Positions 8,886 through 17,585 of a stretch of DNA of 64,000 bases are shown here, in pieces. The notes under the pieces were generated by a model. The model did no database searches. It saw only the letters and a program-made list of their open reading frames with translations, and was not told the origin of the DNA. Numbering within the stretch: the first letter of the stretch is position 1; every line of letters begins with the position of its first letter. The position numbers were made by a program, and so were the translations under genes. Source of the stretch: Gluconobacter sp. Dm-62 (lineage in GTDB: Bacteria > Pseudomonadota > Alphaproteobacteria > Acetobacterales > Acetobacteraceae); contig NZ_JAERLY010000010.1 of NCBI RefSeq assembly GCF_018256155.1, positions 1 through 64,000 on the forward strand, in the 5' to 3' direction.

Positions 8886-9388
8886 GCAGCCTCTCCGGCC
8901 CGGTCCTGCTGATTTTGAGCAACGACCTGCTCGATGGCATCGATAATGCCGTTATAGGCGCCACACCGGCAGAGATTGCCGCTCATGAATTCGCGGATTT
9001 CCTCGCGGGTGTGAACATGCCCTTCTTCCAGAAGCGCGACCGCCGACATGATCTGTCCCGGGGTGCAGTATCCGCACTGAAAGGCGTCCCGGTCGATAAA
9101 CGCCTGTTGCATTGGATGTATGTGGCCGTCCTGCCCGATACCTTCGATCGTCGTCACCTCGGCATCAGGGATTGAGACAGCCAGAATAAGGCAGCTTTTG
9201 ACCCGTTTGCCGTCAACGAGAACGGTGCAGGCGCCACACTGACCGTGATCGCATCCTTTTTTGGTTCCGGTGAGGTCCAGACGTTCCCGCAGCAGGTCCA
9301 GCAGGGTGACGCTGGGCGGGATATCGATCGTGTATGGCTCTTCGTTGATTCGAAGGCGACAGGGGCTGGTGGCGGATACATCTGGCAT
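8882..9388 (-). CDS. paoA: 2Fe-2S subunit of aldehyde oxidoreductase (PaoA-like)
   Basis: Small electron-transfer subunit, 168 aa, with both 2Fe-2S clusters visible: the plant-ferredoxin set GCDHGQCGACTV with a downstream Cys (about residues 45-70), and the helical set FQCGYCTPGQ plus GNLCRCGAYNGI (about 100-145). E. coli PaoA carries a Tat signal; here the start at 9388 gives only about ten residues before the ferredoxin domain and no twin-arginine motif, so this enzyme is predicted to be cytosolic. It is first in the operon, with about 240 bases of leader shared with the divergent permease. Confidence 0.94.
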   Translation of the reverse strand: MPDVSATSPCRLRINEEPYTIDIPPSVTLLDLLRERLDLTGTKKGCDHGQCGACTVLVDGKRVKSCLILAVSIPDAEVTTIEGIGQDGHIHPMQQAFIDRDAFQCGYCTPGQIMSAVALLEEGHVHTREEIREFMSGNLCRCGAYNGIIDAIEQVVAQNQQDRAGEAA

Positions 9389-9588
9389 AGAAAAATCGCT
9401 CCGGTCAGCATCATTTTGTCAGGAATGTTGAGTTGTAAGAGCGGCAGCGAGTGCAAGTTTCACGCCGGGTCCGATAATTCCGGATACAGAGCTGGCATCA
9501 GTCGAACAAAGGCGCAGGCCATGGCGGAAAAGAATTTTCTTTGGGTATTTTCGTAACGCGACCGTGATCTGACCGTTCAATATTCAAG

Positions 9589-9611
9589 GGGCAGAGCTTC
9601 AGTCTCTGCCC
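9589..9611 (+). promoter_or_regulatory. leader hairpin before the MFS permease
   Basis: Perfect 8-base arms GGGCAGAG (9589-9596) and CTCTGCCC (9604-9611) with a 7-base loop end 19 bases before the permease start. It could be a leader structure or an operator; no T-run follows. Confidence 0.35.
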
Positions 9612-9630
9612 GGCTTCTGAAAAGATCTTG

Positions 9631-10860
9631 ATGGGACCCATAGTGATAGAAAACAGAGCGCAGTCCCGGCATCGGAAGGATGATTTTTCCCTCGACGGAT
9701 TGAGCTTTCTTCTCGCGGATGTTCAGGACAATCTGGGAAACTTCCTGACGGCATTTCTGACAATACAGAGCTGGCCTTCGAGCCGGATCGGAGCCGCTAT
9801 TGCCGCGGGTGGCCTTGGAGCCGTTCTGGCGCGGTTCATCGGGGGTTGGGCACTGGATATCATTGCGTGCCGCCGGCTGATGCTTGCTGTCTGTTGTGCG
9901 GTGACGGTTGTCTCCGTCGCGATGATGGCCTGGGTGCCGCTGTTCTATCCCATTGTTGTTGCGCATTTCCTTGCCGGTGGGGCCGGCGCTCTTTTCACAC
10001 CTATTCTGGCGGCCATCAGTCACCATACGGCAGGAGCCCGGGGCTATATCGAGCGCATGGGCCGCAATGAATCTTTCAACCATCTGGGCAATGCGTCTTC
10101 CGGTTTTCTGATGAGTCTTCTGGGCCGGATGATGGGGCCTGTAGCCCCCTTATGGGGCGTTGGAGGTCTTGCAGCGGTCAGTCTTGTGCTTGTTGGGGGA
10201 TTTTCGGCGCAGGCTGACGAACCTTCCGGACAGTCACGGGAGGCCGCTTCGATGCGGGAGACCCTGCGGGCGATCTGTACTCTGTTGTCTGAGCCGCGAC
10301 TGGCTGTTTTCCTTGCAACCTATCTGCTGTTCAATGTGGCGAATGGGGCAGTGGTCCCGCTCATGATCGAGCGGTATGCCTTTGCCCATCTCGGTGATCC
10401 CGCCGTTGTGACTGCCATCTGTATCGTCGTGGCCCAGATCACCATGGCGCCCGTTGCTTTTTTTGTTGGGAACAAGGCGATGCAATGGCCCCGGAAACCT
10501 CTGTTCATTCTTGCACTGGCCCTGCAGCCCGTCCGCGACAGTCTGGTCATTTTGAGCACGGGCTGGCCGATACTAACCCTTATTCAGGTTCTGGACGGTC
10601 TTTCGTCCGGCATTATCCTCGTCCTTTTTTACGCCATTCTTTCGGATATCGCGTCTGGGAGTGGACGACGTAATCTGCTGATCGGACTGGGACTGGCGCT
10701 AGGGACGATCGGGGCGCTTGTGTCCAATCTGGCTGGCGGTGCTCTGGCATCAGGGTACGGGTTTAATGCGACCTTCATCATTCTGGGCCTTACAGGTGCC
10801 GCCGTAACCTGCCTCTTTGCATTCGGCATGCCGGAAACCCGTCCGGCGGCTTCCAATTAG
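9631..10860 (+). CDS. MFS transporter
   Basis: Twelve-helix major facilitator permease, about 409 aa. The ATG at 9631 is preceded in frame by a TTG at 9628; no strong ribosome site marks either. Family signs: the GGLGAVLARFIGGWALD stretch between helices 2 and 3 with the following charged loop CRRLML, a cytosolic loop near residue 200, and a second six-helix half. The N-terminus (LADVQDNLGNFLTAFLT) resembles MFS proteins often encoded beside acid-stress or metal genes in alphaproteobacteria, but no substrate can be assigned. It is transcribed away from the paoABC operon. Confidence 0.85.
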   Translation: MGPIVIENRAQSRHRKDDFSLDGLSFLLADVQDNLGNFLTAFLTIQSWPSSRIGAAIAAGGLGAVLARFIGGWALDIIACRRLMLAVCCAVTVVSVAMMAWVPLFYPIVVAHFLAGGAGALFTPILAAISHHTAGARGYIERMGRNESFNHLGNASSGFLMSLLGRMMGPVAPLWGVGGLAAVSLVLVGGFSAQADEPSGQSREAASMRETLRAICTLLSEPRLAVFLATYLLFNVANGAVVPLMIERYAFAHLGDPAVVTAICIVVAQITMAPVAFFVGNKAMQWPRKPLFILALALQPVRDSLVILSTGWPILTLIQVLDGLSSGIILVLFYAILSDIASGSGRRNLLIGLGLALGTIGALVSNLAGGALASGYGFNATFIILGLTGAAVTCLFAFGMPETRPAASN

Positions 10861-10964
10861 GGTTTCCGCAAGGATGGCGGTGACGGAAACTTGTAGTCGG
10901 GAGGGGATCTCCGGGTGTCTGCCAAGCGTTTGTGTTTGCGGGTCGTGTGGAGAGATGCCTGGGC

Positions 10965-12101
10965 ATGCGAAAGCCGGATCAGAGTGAACCTGACAAGTAT
11001 CTCCATGCCTTTCAGGACAGGCTGAAGCATCTGTTCAAGGTCTGGAAGGCCCGACCTTTCACGTCTTCAGAAAAACACTTCCCTGCAGAGCTTCTGAACG
11101 CACTGCGAGAGATGGGTGCGTTGGATTTCCTGTTTCCTGTTGGGCAGGGAGGGTGTGGACTGTCCTGTTCGGCTGAAGGATGCAAAACGCTCCTGATGCT
11201 TCTGCGAAGGACGGGATATCTGAACCTGTCTCTGGGGCGATGCCTTGAAGGCCACGTCAATGTTCTCCGTCTTGTGGAGCTGTATGGCACGGCATCGCAG
11301 CATCAGGCTCTGGCGCGTGCTCTGCAACATGGGGTTCTGGCGGGCATATGGGTTACGGACGGTACCCCTCCGGTGACGATGCGAAGGCATGGAGAAGGGT
11401 ATGTGCTTTCCGGGATCAAGGGATTTGCGAGCGGTGTCAGTGAAGTAGGTCTGGCGTTGATAACGGCCACGAACGAGGAAGGCGTGTCTGTCATGGTTCT
11501 GGCTCCGACTAAGGACGCAGACCGCAGACGTCCCGGCCCGGGTACGCTCACAGGGATGCAGGCGAGCGGCACAGGCGCTTATGATTTCACAGATGTTTTC
11601 GTTACTGACGGGGATCTTGTAGGCGAGGGAGGAGACTACCTGCGCCAGCCCGAGTTTTCTGCGGGAGCATGGCGTGGGTCAGCCGTAGCGCTTGGCGGAA
11701 TGGACAGGCTGGTCGATCTGCTGAGAGAGGAGCTTCTCGGACGGGGGCGCGCTGAAAATCCGCATCAGCTTCACCGGATCGGAAAAGCAGTGATCCTTCA
11801 GAAGACCGCCGCCATGTGGGTTGAGCAGGCAGCTTCGGCCGTCTGTCATTCCTCGGACATGAGCCCTGAGGACGTCACGGCGACCGTCAATCTTGCAAGG
11901 ATTGCTGTGGAGGAGGCGGCCCTTGAATTGATTGTGCTGGTCCAGCGCGGTCTGGGGCTCTCGGCGTTCGTGCAGGGGCGAGCAGTTGAACAGGTTATGC
12001 GGGACCTTGCGACCTATCTGAGGCAGCCTGCTCCGGATGAGGTGCTGACGGAGGCCGCCGCATGGTTCATCAGGCATGACCGGCCGGAGGATCGCATATG
12101 A
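10965..12101 (+). CDS. acyl-CoA dehydrogenase-like protein
   Basis: Flavin-fold protein of the acyl-CoA dehydrogenase superfamily (378 aa). The ATG at 10965 is preferred because GGAGAG lies 10 bases upstream; a GTG at 10932 is possible. An N-terminal helical domain (LLNALREMGALDFLFP), a central beta domain (GIWVTDGTPP, LSGIKGFASGVSEV) and a C-terminal helical domain are recognisable, but the flavin signature motifs are divergent, so true acyl-CoA oxidation is not certain. Its stop overlaps the deacetylase start (ATGA), tying it to the next two genes; this gene combination recurs in proteobacteria, with unknown product. Confidence 0.85.
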   Translation: MRKPDQSEPDKYLHAFQDRLKHLFKVWKARPFTSSEKHFPAELLNALREMGALDFLFPVGQGGCGLSCSAEGCKTLLMLLRRTGYLNLSLGRCLEGHVNVLRLVELYGTASQHQALARALQHGVLAGIWVTDGTPPVTMRRHGEGYVLSGIKGFASGVSEVGLALITATNEEGVSVMVLAPTKDADRRRPGPGTLTGMQASGTGAYDFTDVFVTDGDLVGEGGDYLRQPEFSAGAWRGSAVALGGMDRLVDLLREELLGRGRAENPHQLHRIGKAVILQKTAAMWVEQAASAVCHSSDMSPEDVTATVNLARIAVEEAALELIVLVQRGLGLSAFVQGRAVEQVMRDLATYLRQPAPDEVLTEAAAWFIRHDRPEDRI

Positions 12102-12829
12102 AGGTTCGGGACATGCTTCGGCATTTTTCAGAGTTTCCGGTGAAATCCTTTGAGGCGATCATGCCTGGAACGGCATTCATCCTCTCCCCGCATCCGGACG
12201 ATGAAAGTCTGGGGTGTGGGGGATTTATCGCCTGTGCTGTGGAGAATGAGCAGCCCCCAGTGGTTGCGATCGTTTCCGACGGTTCAGCGTCCCATCCGGG
12301 GTCGGCGATATGGCCGCCCAAGAGGCTTGCACGGCTTCGTCAGGAAGAAAGCCGTGACGCTGCGGCGGTGCTCGGTCTTCCTTATGACCGGCTGCTGTTT
12401 CTGGGCTTGCAGGATGCAGCGGTTCCCACACAAGGCGACAGTTTTGATGCTGTCGTCCAGCACCTCTGTGAGGTTGTCGAACGCTATGGTTGCCAGACGG
12501 TTCTGGTTCCATGGCGATACGATCCTCACTGTGACCATGAGGCTGTCTGGATCATGGGGCAGAAACTGAAGGCTTTGTTGCCCCGGTTGACGCTGCTGGC
12601 GTACCCCGTATGGGGTCTCACGCTTCCGCCTGAAATGGAGATCGATGAGATGGCCCCGACAGGGGCGCGGCTTGATATACGCAAGTTTCTAAGCAGAAAA
12701 CGGGCTGCCATTCAGGCACATCGGAGCCAGAGGGGATTGATTGTAGATGATGATCCCAGCGGCTTCGTGCTTCCCGAGCATCTTCTGGAAAAGATGCTTT
12801 CACCCTATGAAATCTTCATCGCATCATGA
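12098..12829 (+). CDS. PIG-L-family deacetylase
   Basis: Zinc-dependent LmbE/PIG-L N-deacetylase, 243 aa. The zinc motif PHPDDESLGCGG is at about residues 31-42, and the second metal-site segment DPHCDHEAVW at about 143-152. Family members remove acetyl groups from N-acetylglucosaminyl or related conjugates. It is coupled at both ends by 4-base ATGA overlaps with the dehydrogenase-like and methyltransferase genes, so the three are made together. No export signal is visible, so it should act in the cytosol on a precursor. Confidence 0.93.
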   Translation: MKVRDMLRHFSEFPVKSFEAIMPGTAFILSPHPDDESLGCGGFIACAVENEQPPVVAIVSDGSASHPGSAIWPPKRLARLRQEESRDAAAVLGLPYDRLLFLGLQDAAVPTQGDSFDAVVQHLCEVVERYGCQTVLVPWRYDPHCDHEAVWIMGQKLKALLPRLTLLAYPVWGLTLPPEMEIDEMAPTGARLDIRKFLSRKRAAIQAHRSQRGLIVDDDPSGFVLPEHLLEKMLSPYEIFIAS

Positions 12830-13458
12830 TTGGTGGGACATGGAAGCCGGATGTCTTTGAGCGTCTGTTTCAGGATAATCCGGACCCGTGGGACTTTGAA
12901 AAAAGTCCGTATGAGCAGAAGAAGCTGGCGCGGGTTCTGGCTTGTCTTCCTGTTGCCCCGGTCTCGTTCCTGGTGGAACTCGGCTGCGCGATAGGTGTCA
13001 GTACGTTGGCGCTTTCAGAGCACTGCGAATGTCTGCTCGCAGTCGATGCATCGGAAAATGCGCTTGTGATCGCAAGGAGGCGATGCCAGGGACGGAAACA
13101 TATCAGTTTTCTCAAGGCTTTCCTGCCAACTTACTATCCTGTTGCTGAGGCTTCAGGATGTGATCTTGTCGTTATTTCCGAGCTTCTTTACTTCCTGACG
13201 CCCGCAGACATCACGCTGCTTGCGGATATGGTCATGAAGAGCCTGAAACCGGACGGGCACATCCTGCTCGTAAACTGGACAGGACAGACCGACACGCCGT
13301 GCACGGGGGACGACGCGGCCGAGTGCTTTATCAGGGCCTGTCGCGAAAGGCGCTGGATCCCTGATCTGTCAGAGCGGGGTGAGGGATATCGTATTGATCG
13401 ACTATCGTCCTCTGAAAATTTTCAGGAGAACTCTGTTTCATCCTGCGAAGAAGGCTGA
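12826..13458 (+). CDS. SAM-dependent methyltransferase, NodS-like
   Basis: Class I methyltransferase (210 aa), with the SAM-binding motif FLVELGCAIGVSTLALSEHC at about residues 46-65, acidic residue LLAVDASENAL and motif IV SGCDLVVISELLYFL. The core ends near GYRIDRLSS, where NodS-type proteins normally stop. NodS methylates a deacetylated glucosaminyl nitrogen on Nod factors, so sitting directly after a deacetylase fits sequential deacetylation then N-methylation; this is inference. Its last 128 bases overlap the convergent glycosyltransferase gene. Confidence 0.9.
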   Translation: MIGGTWKPDVFERLFQDNPDPWDFEKSPYEQKKLARVLACLPVAPVSFLVELGCAIGVSTLALSEHCECLLAVDASENALVIARRRCQGRKHISFLKAFLPTYYPVAEASGCDLVVISELLYFLTPADITLLADMVMKSLKPDGHILLVNWTGQTDTPCTGDDAAECFIRACRERRWIPDLSERGEGYRIDRLSSSENFQENSVSSCEEG

Positions 13459-14527
13459 GCACGCGCAGGGCCCGATCATGATGCCGGTGTAGTTCGTTAC
13501 GGCTGATGGGAATGGATGGAAATTCCGGATAGGGGGGCTTTGTGCGCGAAGACCGGCTTCCCTGACAGTATGCCAGTTCTCTGCGAATGCGCAGCATGCG
13601 TCTGGAGACGGGTTCGAAGGCATCATCGATATATTCGTCCGGGGCGATCAGCCGCCGGGCCAGTGTCTCTGCCATTCCTCCCCGGGCACGCCCCTGAAGG
13701 CGCGCAGACACATATACCGTAACTTCCGGGGCGTGGCGGACTGGAATTCCCTTCCGTCGTAACGCGCGATAAAATTCCCGATCTTCGCCGGATGGAATGT
13801 TCGGAATTCCACCCACCTTGCGCCAGGCCTGATGTGTAACGGCGATGCTTGCCCCTGAGTGTTCCAGATGCCGCGGCCAGGGGTCATGGGGTTCGGGGCT
13901 GAGCAGCAGCCGGATTTGATCGAGAACGGCGCCATAAGCCTGTTCCGTCTTTTCGTCTTCATGAAGACGAAAAGGAATTTTCGCATGGTCTTCAGGGGAA
14001 AGAAGTACCCGGCCAAACACTGCTTCGACAGGATACCGGATAAAGGATGCGAGAATACTGTCGATCCAGTCACGGGAGACTTCGCTATCGGCGTCTGTCG
14101 TCAGGAGGATCGCGTCCGGCGAGGCAGTTTTGGCAGCGTGCGCCATGGCATCCCGCCGAGCTACTCCTGCACTCGCTTTCGTCTCGTCATAAGTGACCGA
14201 TACAGTTTTCAGTTCGAATGGCAGCCGATCAGTCAGAGCGGTAGCCTGGTTAACGGTATCGTCCGTCGTGTTGTTGATCCAGAGCACAACCTTGTCCGGC
14301 AGGCACGTCTGAGCCGCGAGAGCGAGCAGACAGGGAATAATATGCTCAGCCTCATTACACACGGGGATTGCGACAATCCTCTGCTTTTTCCGGAACAGGA
14401 TTGATCTTGGCAATAATACGGACGCTGATCTGTTCGCGGGAAGCAGGCATTCTTCCGGTTGAGCCCGGTGCTTGGCCTCATAAAGAAGAGTGGCTGGGGT
14501 TGCCCAGTCCGCGTGTGCATTCCGCAT
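13331..14527 (-). CDS. family 2 glycosyltransferase
   Basis: GT-A-fold transferase (398 aa) with the nucleotide-binding start IVAIPVCNEAEHI at about residue 50, the metal motif TTDADSE near residue 150, and the SGEDREFYRALRRKG acceptor/catalytic segment near 260. There are no membrane helices, so it acts at the cytosolic face. It is convergent with the methyltransferase and overlaps its 3' end by 128 bases; the overlap falls in poorly conserved tails of both proteins. Context suggests it adds a sugar in the same unknown pathway as the dehydrogenase-like, deacetylase and methyltransferase genes. Confidence 0.88.
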   Translation of the reverse strand: MRNAHADWATPATLLYEAKHRAQPEECLLPANRSASVLLPRSILFRKKQRIVAIPVCNEAEHIIPCLLALAAQTCLPDKVVLWINNTTDDTVNQATALTDRLPFELKTVSVTYDETKASAGVARRDAMAHAAKTASPDAILLTTDADSEVSRDWIDSILASFIRYPVEAVFGRVLLSPEDHAKIPFRLHEDEKTEQAYGAVLDQIRLLLSPEPHDPWPRHLEHSGASIAVTHQAWRKVGGIPNIPSGEDREFYRALRRKGIPVRHAPEVTVYVSARLQGRARGGMAETLARRLIAPDEYIDDAFEPVSRRMLRIRRELAYCQGSRSSRTKPPYPEFPSIPISRNELHRHHDRALRVLSLLRRMKQSSPENFQRTIVDQYDIPHPALTDQGSSAFRDRP

Positions 14528-14530
14528 ATT

Positions 14531-14758
14531 TTAGACGCCTGCCATCATATCCAGTGGAGATGTGGTCTCGATCCGGTTTGTTGGGTTTTCCGGCACATTG
14601 GGAAGAACCGGCGTTTCATCCCGCTGCGGAGCGTCATCTTCAGGAGGCTCGTCCGTGATTGGACTTTTGTCAGGATAAGGATCGAAGCGTTCCCGCTCAT
14701 CTGGAGCGCCGGGGGCTTTTGTAGGATTTATGGGAAGGGGATGATTGGAAAAAGGCAT
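14531..14758 (-). CDS. small proline-rich hypothetical protein
   Basis: A 75-aa protein starting at 14758, where GGAGG lies 5 bases before the ATG; the longer reading frame from 14770 would bury that ribosome site. It is rich in Pro, Asp and Glu (PDERERFDPYPDKSP), has no signal peptide or membrane helix, and is probably disordered. It ends three bases upstream of the glycosyltransferase start on the same strand, so the two may be cotranscribed. I do not recognise a family. Confidence 0.6.
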   Translation of the reverse strand: MPFSNHPLPINPTKAPGAPDERERFDPYPDKSPITDEPPEDDAPQRDETPVLPNVPENPTNRIETTSPLDMMAGV

Positions 14759-14890
14759 GTTCGCCTCCATTGATGAGACAGATCAATGGTTGAGATGAAC
14801 GAGAGTTCTGATCACTTAAACAGGATGTGCTTCGTCCGTTCCCATGTTCTCCGCAAATTATACTCTGCAGGGTTCATATGGGTGAATTGC

Positions 14891-16381
14891 TCAGTCTGCT
14901 TTGCCTGAGATTTCTGCACCGAGAGTCCTGGGCATTGCCCAGAAGCCTGATGTGCCGATCAGGACAGTGATCGCCGTCAGCAGAAAAACAATATGAAGCT
15001 CGCTCAGGCTGATGGAAACATGTCCATACAGATTGGTCAGAACAGCCAGGGCAAAGGCGGTGATGGCAACACCGACAGTGGAGCCGGTCTGTCCCAGGAT
15101 GGACAGGACAGCGGCGCCTCTGCTGCGCTCGCTATGGCTGACATCGGCAAAGGCCATTGTAGAGAGACTGGTGAGCTGAAGCGAACGGCATATTCCCGCA
15201 ATGGCGAGGGAGAGGGCCAGAAGGACAGGAGATGTCCGTGCGCTCAGGAGAGTAAAGGGAAGCAGGGAGAGTGCTACAAGAAAGCCATTGAAGAACAATA
15301 TGTTCCGGAAGCCGCCCCAGCGGATGATGGCGGATGTCCAGGGCTTGATGCCCAGATTGGCGCAGAAATAGGCCAGCAACCATGTTCCGGCTCGCACAGG
15401 GGAGAAGCCAAGGCCAAGTTGCAGGAACAGCGGCAACAGAAAAGGTGCTGATGAAAAGACGGCACGGAAGATCATGCCGGGATAAAGGGATGCGTATCGA
15501 AGGCTGGGGCGCCTGAGAGGTTCGAGGGACAGAATGGGCGTGGGATGCGTCTGAAGATGGCGGATGGCCAGTACGCTGGTGATGGCCCCCACGACCATGA
15601 GGCTGAGCGCGATGATCTGTTCCATTCCGGTCTCGGATATTCGCTGAAGGCCGGACAGCAGGCAGGTCAGACCTACGGCACACAGGGCAAAGCCCTTGAG
15701 GTCCAGTTTGCTGGCGCCTTCAGGTGGTTCGGAAGGAATCACGCGCAGTATGGTCAGGACTGCAAAAATGCCAATTGGCAGGTTGAGCCAGAAGTTCCAG
15801 CGCCATCCGACTGTCTGGGTCAGATATCCGCCAAGGACCGGACCGATGATGGGGGCGGACAGGGCTGGCCAGACGGTGACGGACTGGGCTTTCATCAGGT
15901 CACCTTTGGGCGTGTGGCGCAGGATGATGGACATGCCCACCGGCATCATGACGGCGCCCGCCAGCCCCTGCCCAATCCGGGCACACACAAATATTGGCAG
16001 TGTGTGAGCCATGCCGCACACAAAGGACGAGAGTGTAAAAAGCGCCACAGCCAGACACATGACGCGCTTTTCGCCGTATTTCATGGCAAGCCAGGCCGAA
16101 ATTGGCGAGATGGCTGCGGAAGCCAGAAGATAGGCTGTAACGCCCGCAGACAAATCGAGCGTCTTTACCCTGAAGGATCGTGCCATGGCGGGAAGGGACG
16201 TGTTGATAATGGCGCCATCAAGGTTCTGCATGAATGTGGCGATGGCCATGATCAGCGCAATGAGTGGAGAGTAGTGCTGGACTTCGCCGGAAGATAACGG
16301 CTGAGAGGATGCCGTTGTTTTCTGAGGGGTCTCTGGCAAAACTATCTCCGGTTGCGGTGCTTGGTTAACGATTGAGAACAC
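14891..16381 (-). CDS. DHA2-family MFS efflux pump
   Basis: Fourteen-helix drug:proton antiporter (496 aa). The first helix ends with MQNLDGAIINTSLPAMARSF, the D1-type motif of EmrB/QacA relatives, and motif C appears as SAPIIGPVLGGYLTQ followed by GWRWNFWLNLPIG. A 40-residue polar N-terminus precedes the first helix. It lacks an adjacent adaptor or outer-membrane partner, unlike the operon at 113-4416, so it probably works alone in the inner membrane. Confidence 0.92.
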   Translation of the reverse strand: MFSIVNQAPQPEIVLPETPQKTTASSQPLSSGEVQHYSPLIALIMAIATFMQNLDGAIINTSLPAMARSFRVKTLDLSAGVTAYLLASAAISPISAWLAMKYGEKRVMCLAVALFTLSSFVCGMAHTLPIFVCARIGQGLAGAVMMPVGMSIILRHTPKGDLMKAQSVTVWPALSAPIIGPVLGGYLTQTVGWRWNFWLNLPIGIFAVLTILRVIPSEPPEGASKLDLKGFALCAVGLTCLLSGLQRISETGMEQIIALSLMVVGAITSVLAIRHLQTHPTPILSLEPLRRPSLRYASLYPGMIFRAVFSSAPFLLPLFLQLGLGFSPVRAGTWLLAYFCANLGIKPWTSAIIRWGGFRNILFFNGFLVALSLLPFTLLSARTSPVLLALSLAIAGICRSLQLTSLSTMAFADVSHSERSRGAAVLSILGQTGSTVGVAITAFALAVLTNLYGHVSISLSELHIVFLLTAITVLIGTSGFWAMPRTLGAEISGKAD

Positions 16382-16439
16382 AAAACTCGGATCACGAATG
16401 AAGCGATTTTATGAAATATCCCGTTAAAGGGACAGAGGC

Positions 16440-16465
16440 GACCGCCGCTGCATGAGCCGGCGGTC
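16440..16465. terminator. hairpin between flavin reductase and DHA2 pump
   Basis: Perfect 8-base arms GACCGCCG and CGGCGGTC close a 10-base loop just past the stop codon of the siderophore-interacting gene. No T-run follows on either strand, so it may be a weak terminator or an operator of the downstream pump. Confidence 0.35.
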
Positions 16466-16494
16466 CTGATACTTTGGTTTGTCAGCGTATTCTG

Positions 16495-17271
16495 TCAGGC
16501 ACCTGCTCCAACATCCTTGACGGAGGCATCTGACACTCCTTTGACCCAGTATCCGGATGCCTTGATCCACTGGGCCGGAATATGTCTTTCCTGCAGGAAA
16601 TACTGCTTGATCGCTTTTGCAACGCCCGCTTCTGCGGCGACCCAGATGAAAGTGTTTTCAGGCATTTCAAGGTTCTCCAGTCGTGCGAGAATGCCGCATG
16701 CATCATCGGCATGTTCCAGAGAACGGTGAATCCAGTGGGCGATGTGGTGAGACAGCGTTTCAAAGTTCTGCTCATCTTCCGGCCCCGGAACAGCCACAAC
16801 TGTTGTCACAGGAGTGTCGGGTGAAAGCTCCTCCACGCGCCGACCGATGGCGGGGAGGGCCGTCTCGTCCCCGATCAGAAGCCAGTGGCCGATTGCGCCA
16901 GTGATGACCTGTGAGCCCTTCGGGCCGCCGATGTTCAGTCTGTCACCGGGTCTTACGGTCTGCGCCCAGCTGGCCGCCGGGCCACCGGGATGATCCACGA
17001 AATCCAGAAGAAGCTCGCCAGCCTGCGTGTCATAGCGGCGCGGTGTATAATCACGCCGCGCTATCGATCCGTCAGCATCAGGGACGAAAATCTTGATGTG
17101 GTCATCGGGCGATGCGCTGGTGAAGTCAGCGAGGTCCGTACCAGTCAGAGTGATGCGGATCATGTGCGGGGTCAGGCGGCTGACTGTCCTGACGTCGAGG
17201 CTGCGCCGCCGAAGCTCATGGCGGACCCGCTGGATTACAGGGAAATCTGTCTGTGCGGGATCACTGTTCAT
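16495..17271 (-). CDS. siderophore-interacting protein (ViuB-like ferric reductase)
   Basis: FAD/NAD(P)H-dependent ferric-siderophore reductase of the SIP family (258 aa). The start at 17271 is chosen because AAGGA lies 7 bases upstream; a longer frame from 17325 has none. The flavin-binding domain carries the family motif RRDYTPRRYD near residue 78 and HPGGPAASWAQTVRPGD; the C-terminal reductase domain contains LLIGDETALPAIGRR and ends with the helical ASGYWVKGV segment. It releases iron from imported siderophores in the cytosol. No Fur box is evident, but the TonB-dependent receptor lies within 10 kb. Confidence 0.93.
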   Translation of the reverse strand: MNSDPAQTDFPVIQRVRHELRRRSLDVRTVSRLTPHMIRITLTGTDLADFTSASPDDHIKIFVPDADGSIARRDYTPRRYDTQAGELLLDFVDHPGGPAASWAQTVRPGDRLNIGGPKGSQVITGAIGHWLLIGDETALPAIGRRVEELSPDTPVTTVVAVPGPEDEQNFETLSHHIAHWIHRSLEHADDACGILARLENLEMPENTFIWVAAEAGVAKAIKQYFLQERHIPAQWIKASGYWVKGVSDASVKDVGAGA

Positions 17272-17383
17272 CTGTCTGTCCTTCGTAAGTCGCGGGCAGA
17301 CGGCTGCATAAAGACACAGACGCACAGCCCGCCAGCAGGAATGCTGTCAGGTTCTGTGCGTTGTTTCACGTTAACGCATACGA

Positions 17384-17410
17384 AAGCGGGATTTCAGGAA
17401 ATACCCGCTT
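17384..17410. promoter_or_regulatory. 27-base near-perfect palindrome in divergent promoter
   Basis: Arms AAGCGGGATTTC and GAAATACCCGCTT flank only two bases and differ by one inserted T. It lies in the 314-base gap between the flavin reductase (minus) and the IclR regulator (plus). A second, 6-base inverted repeat (TGCGTT/AACGCA) is just to its left. A repressor operator is the best guess; I see nothing else in this gap. Confidence 0.4.
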
Positions 17411-17585
17411 ACACATTCATAACAGCCAGCCATGGGCCGCCCTGTCAAGAAAAACAGTGAGTTGTGCTCACTGGGCGATGTGCTGTGGCCGGAGATTTCT
17501 ATTGCTGACAACGGGTCTGCCATTCTTCCCGCATTCATGTGTGGTATGACGCCTCTCTCTGAGCCGATTGAACAGGATTTTCTTG

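Noticed and set aside
15545-16297. 250-codon plus-strand open frame opposite the DHA2 pump
   Set aside because: Gly/His/Gln-rich antisense artefact of a hydrophobic membrane protein gene.
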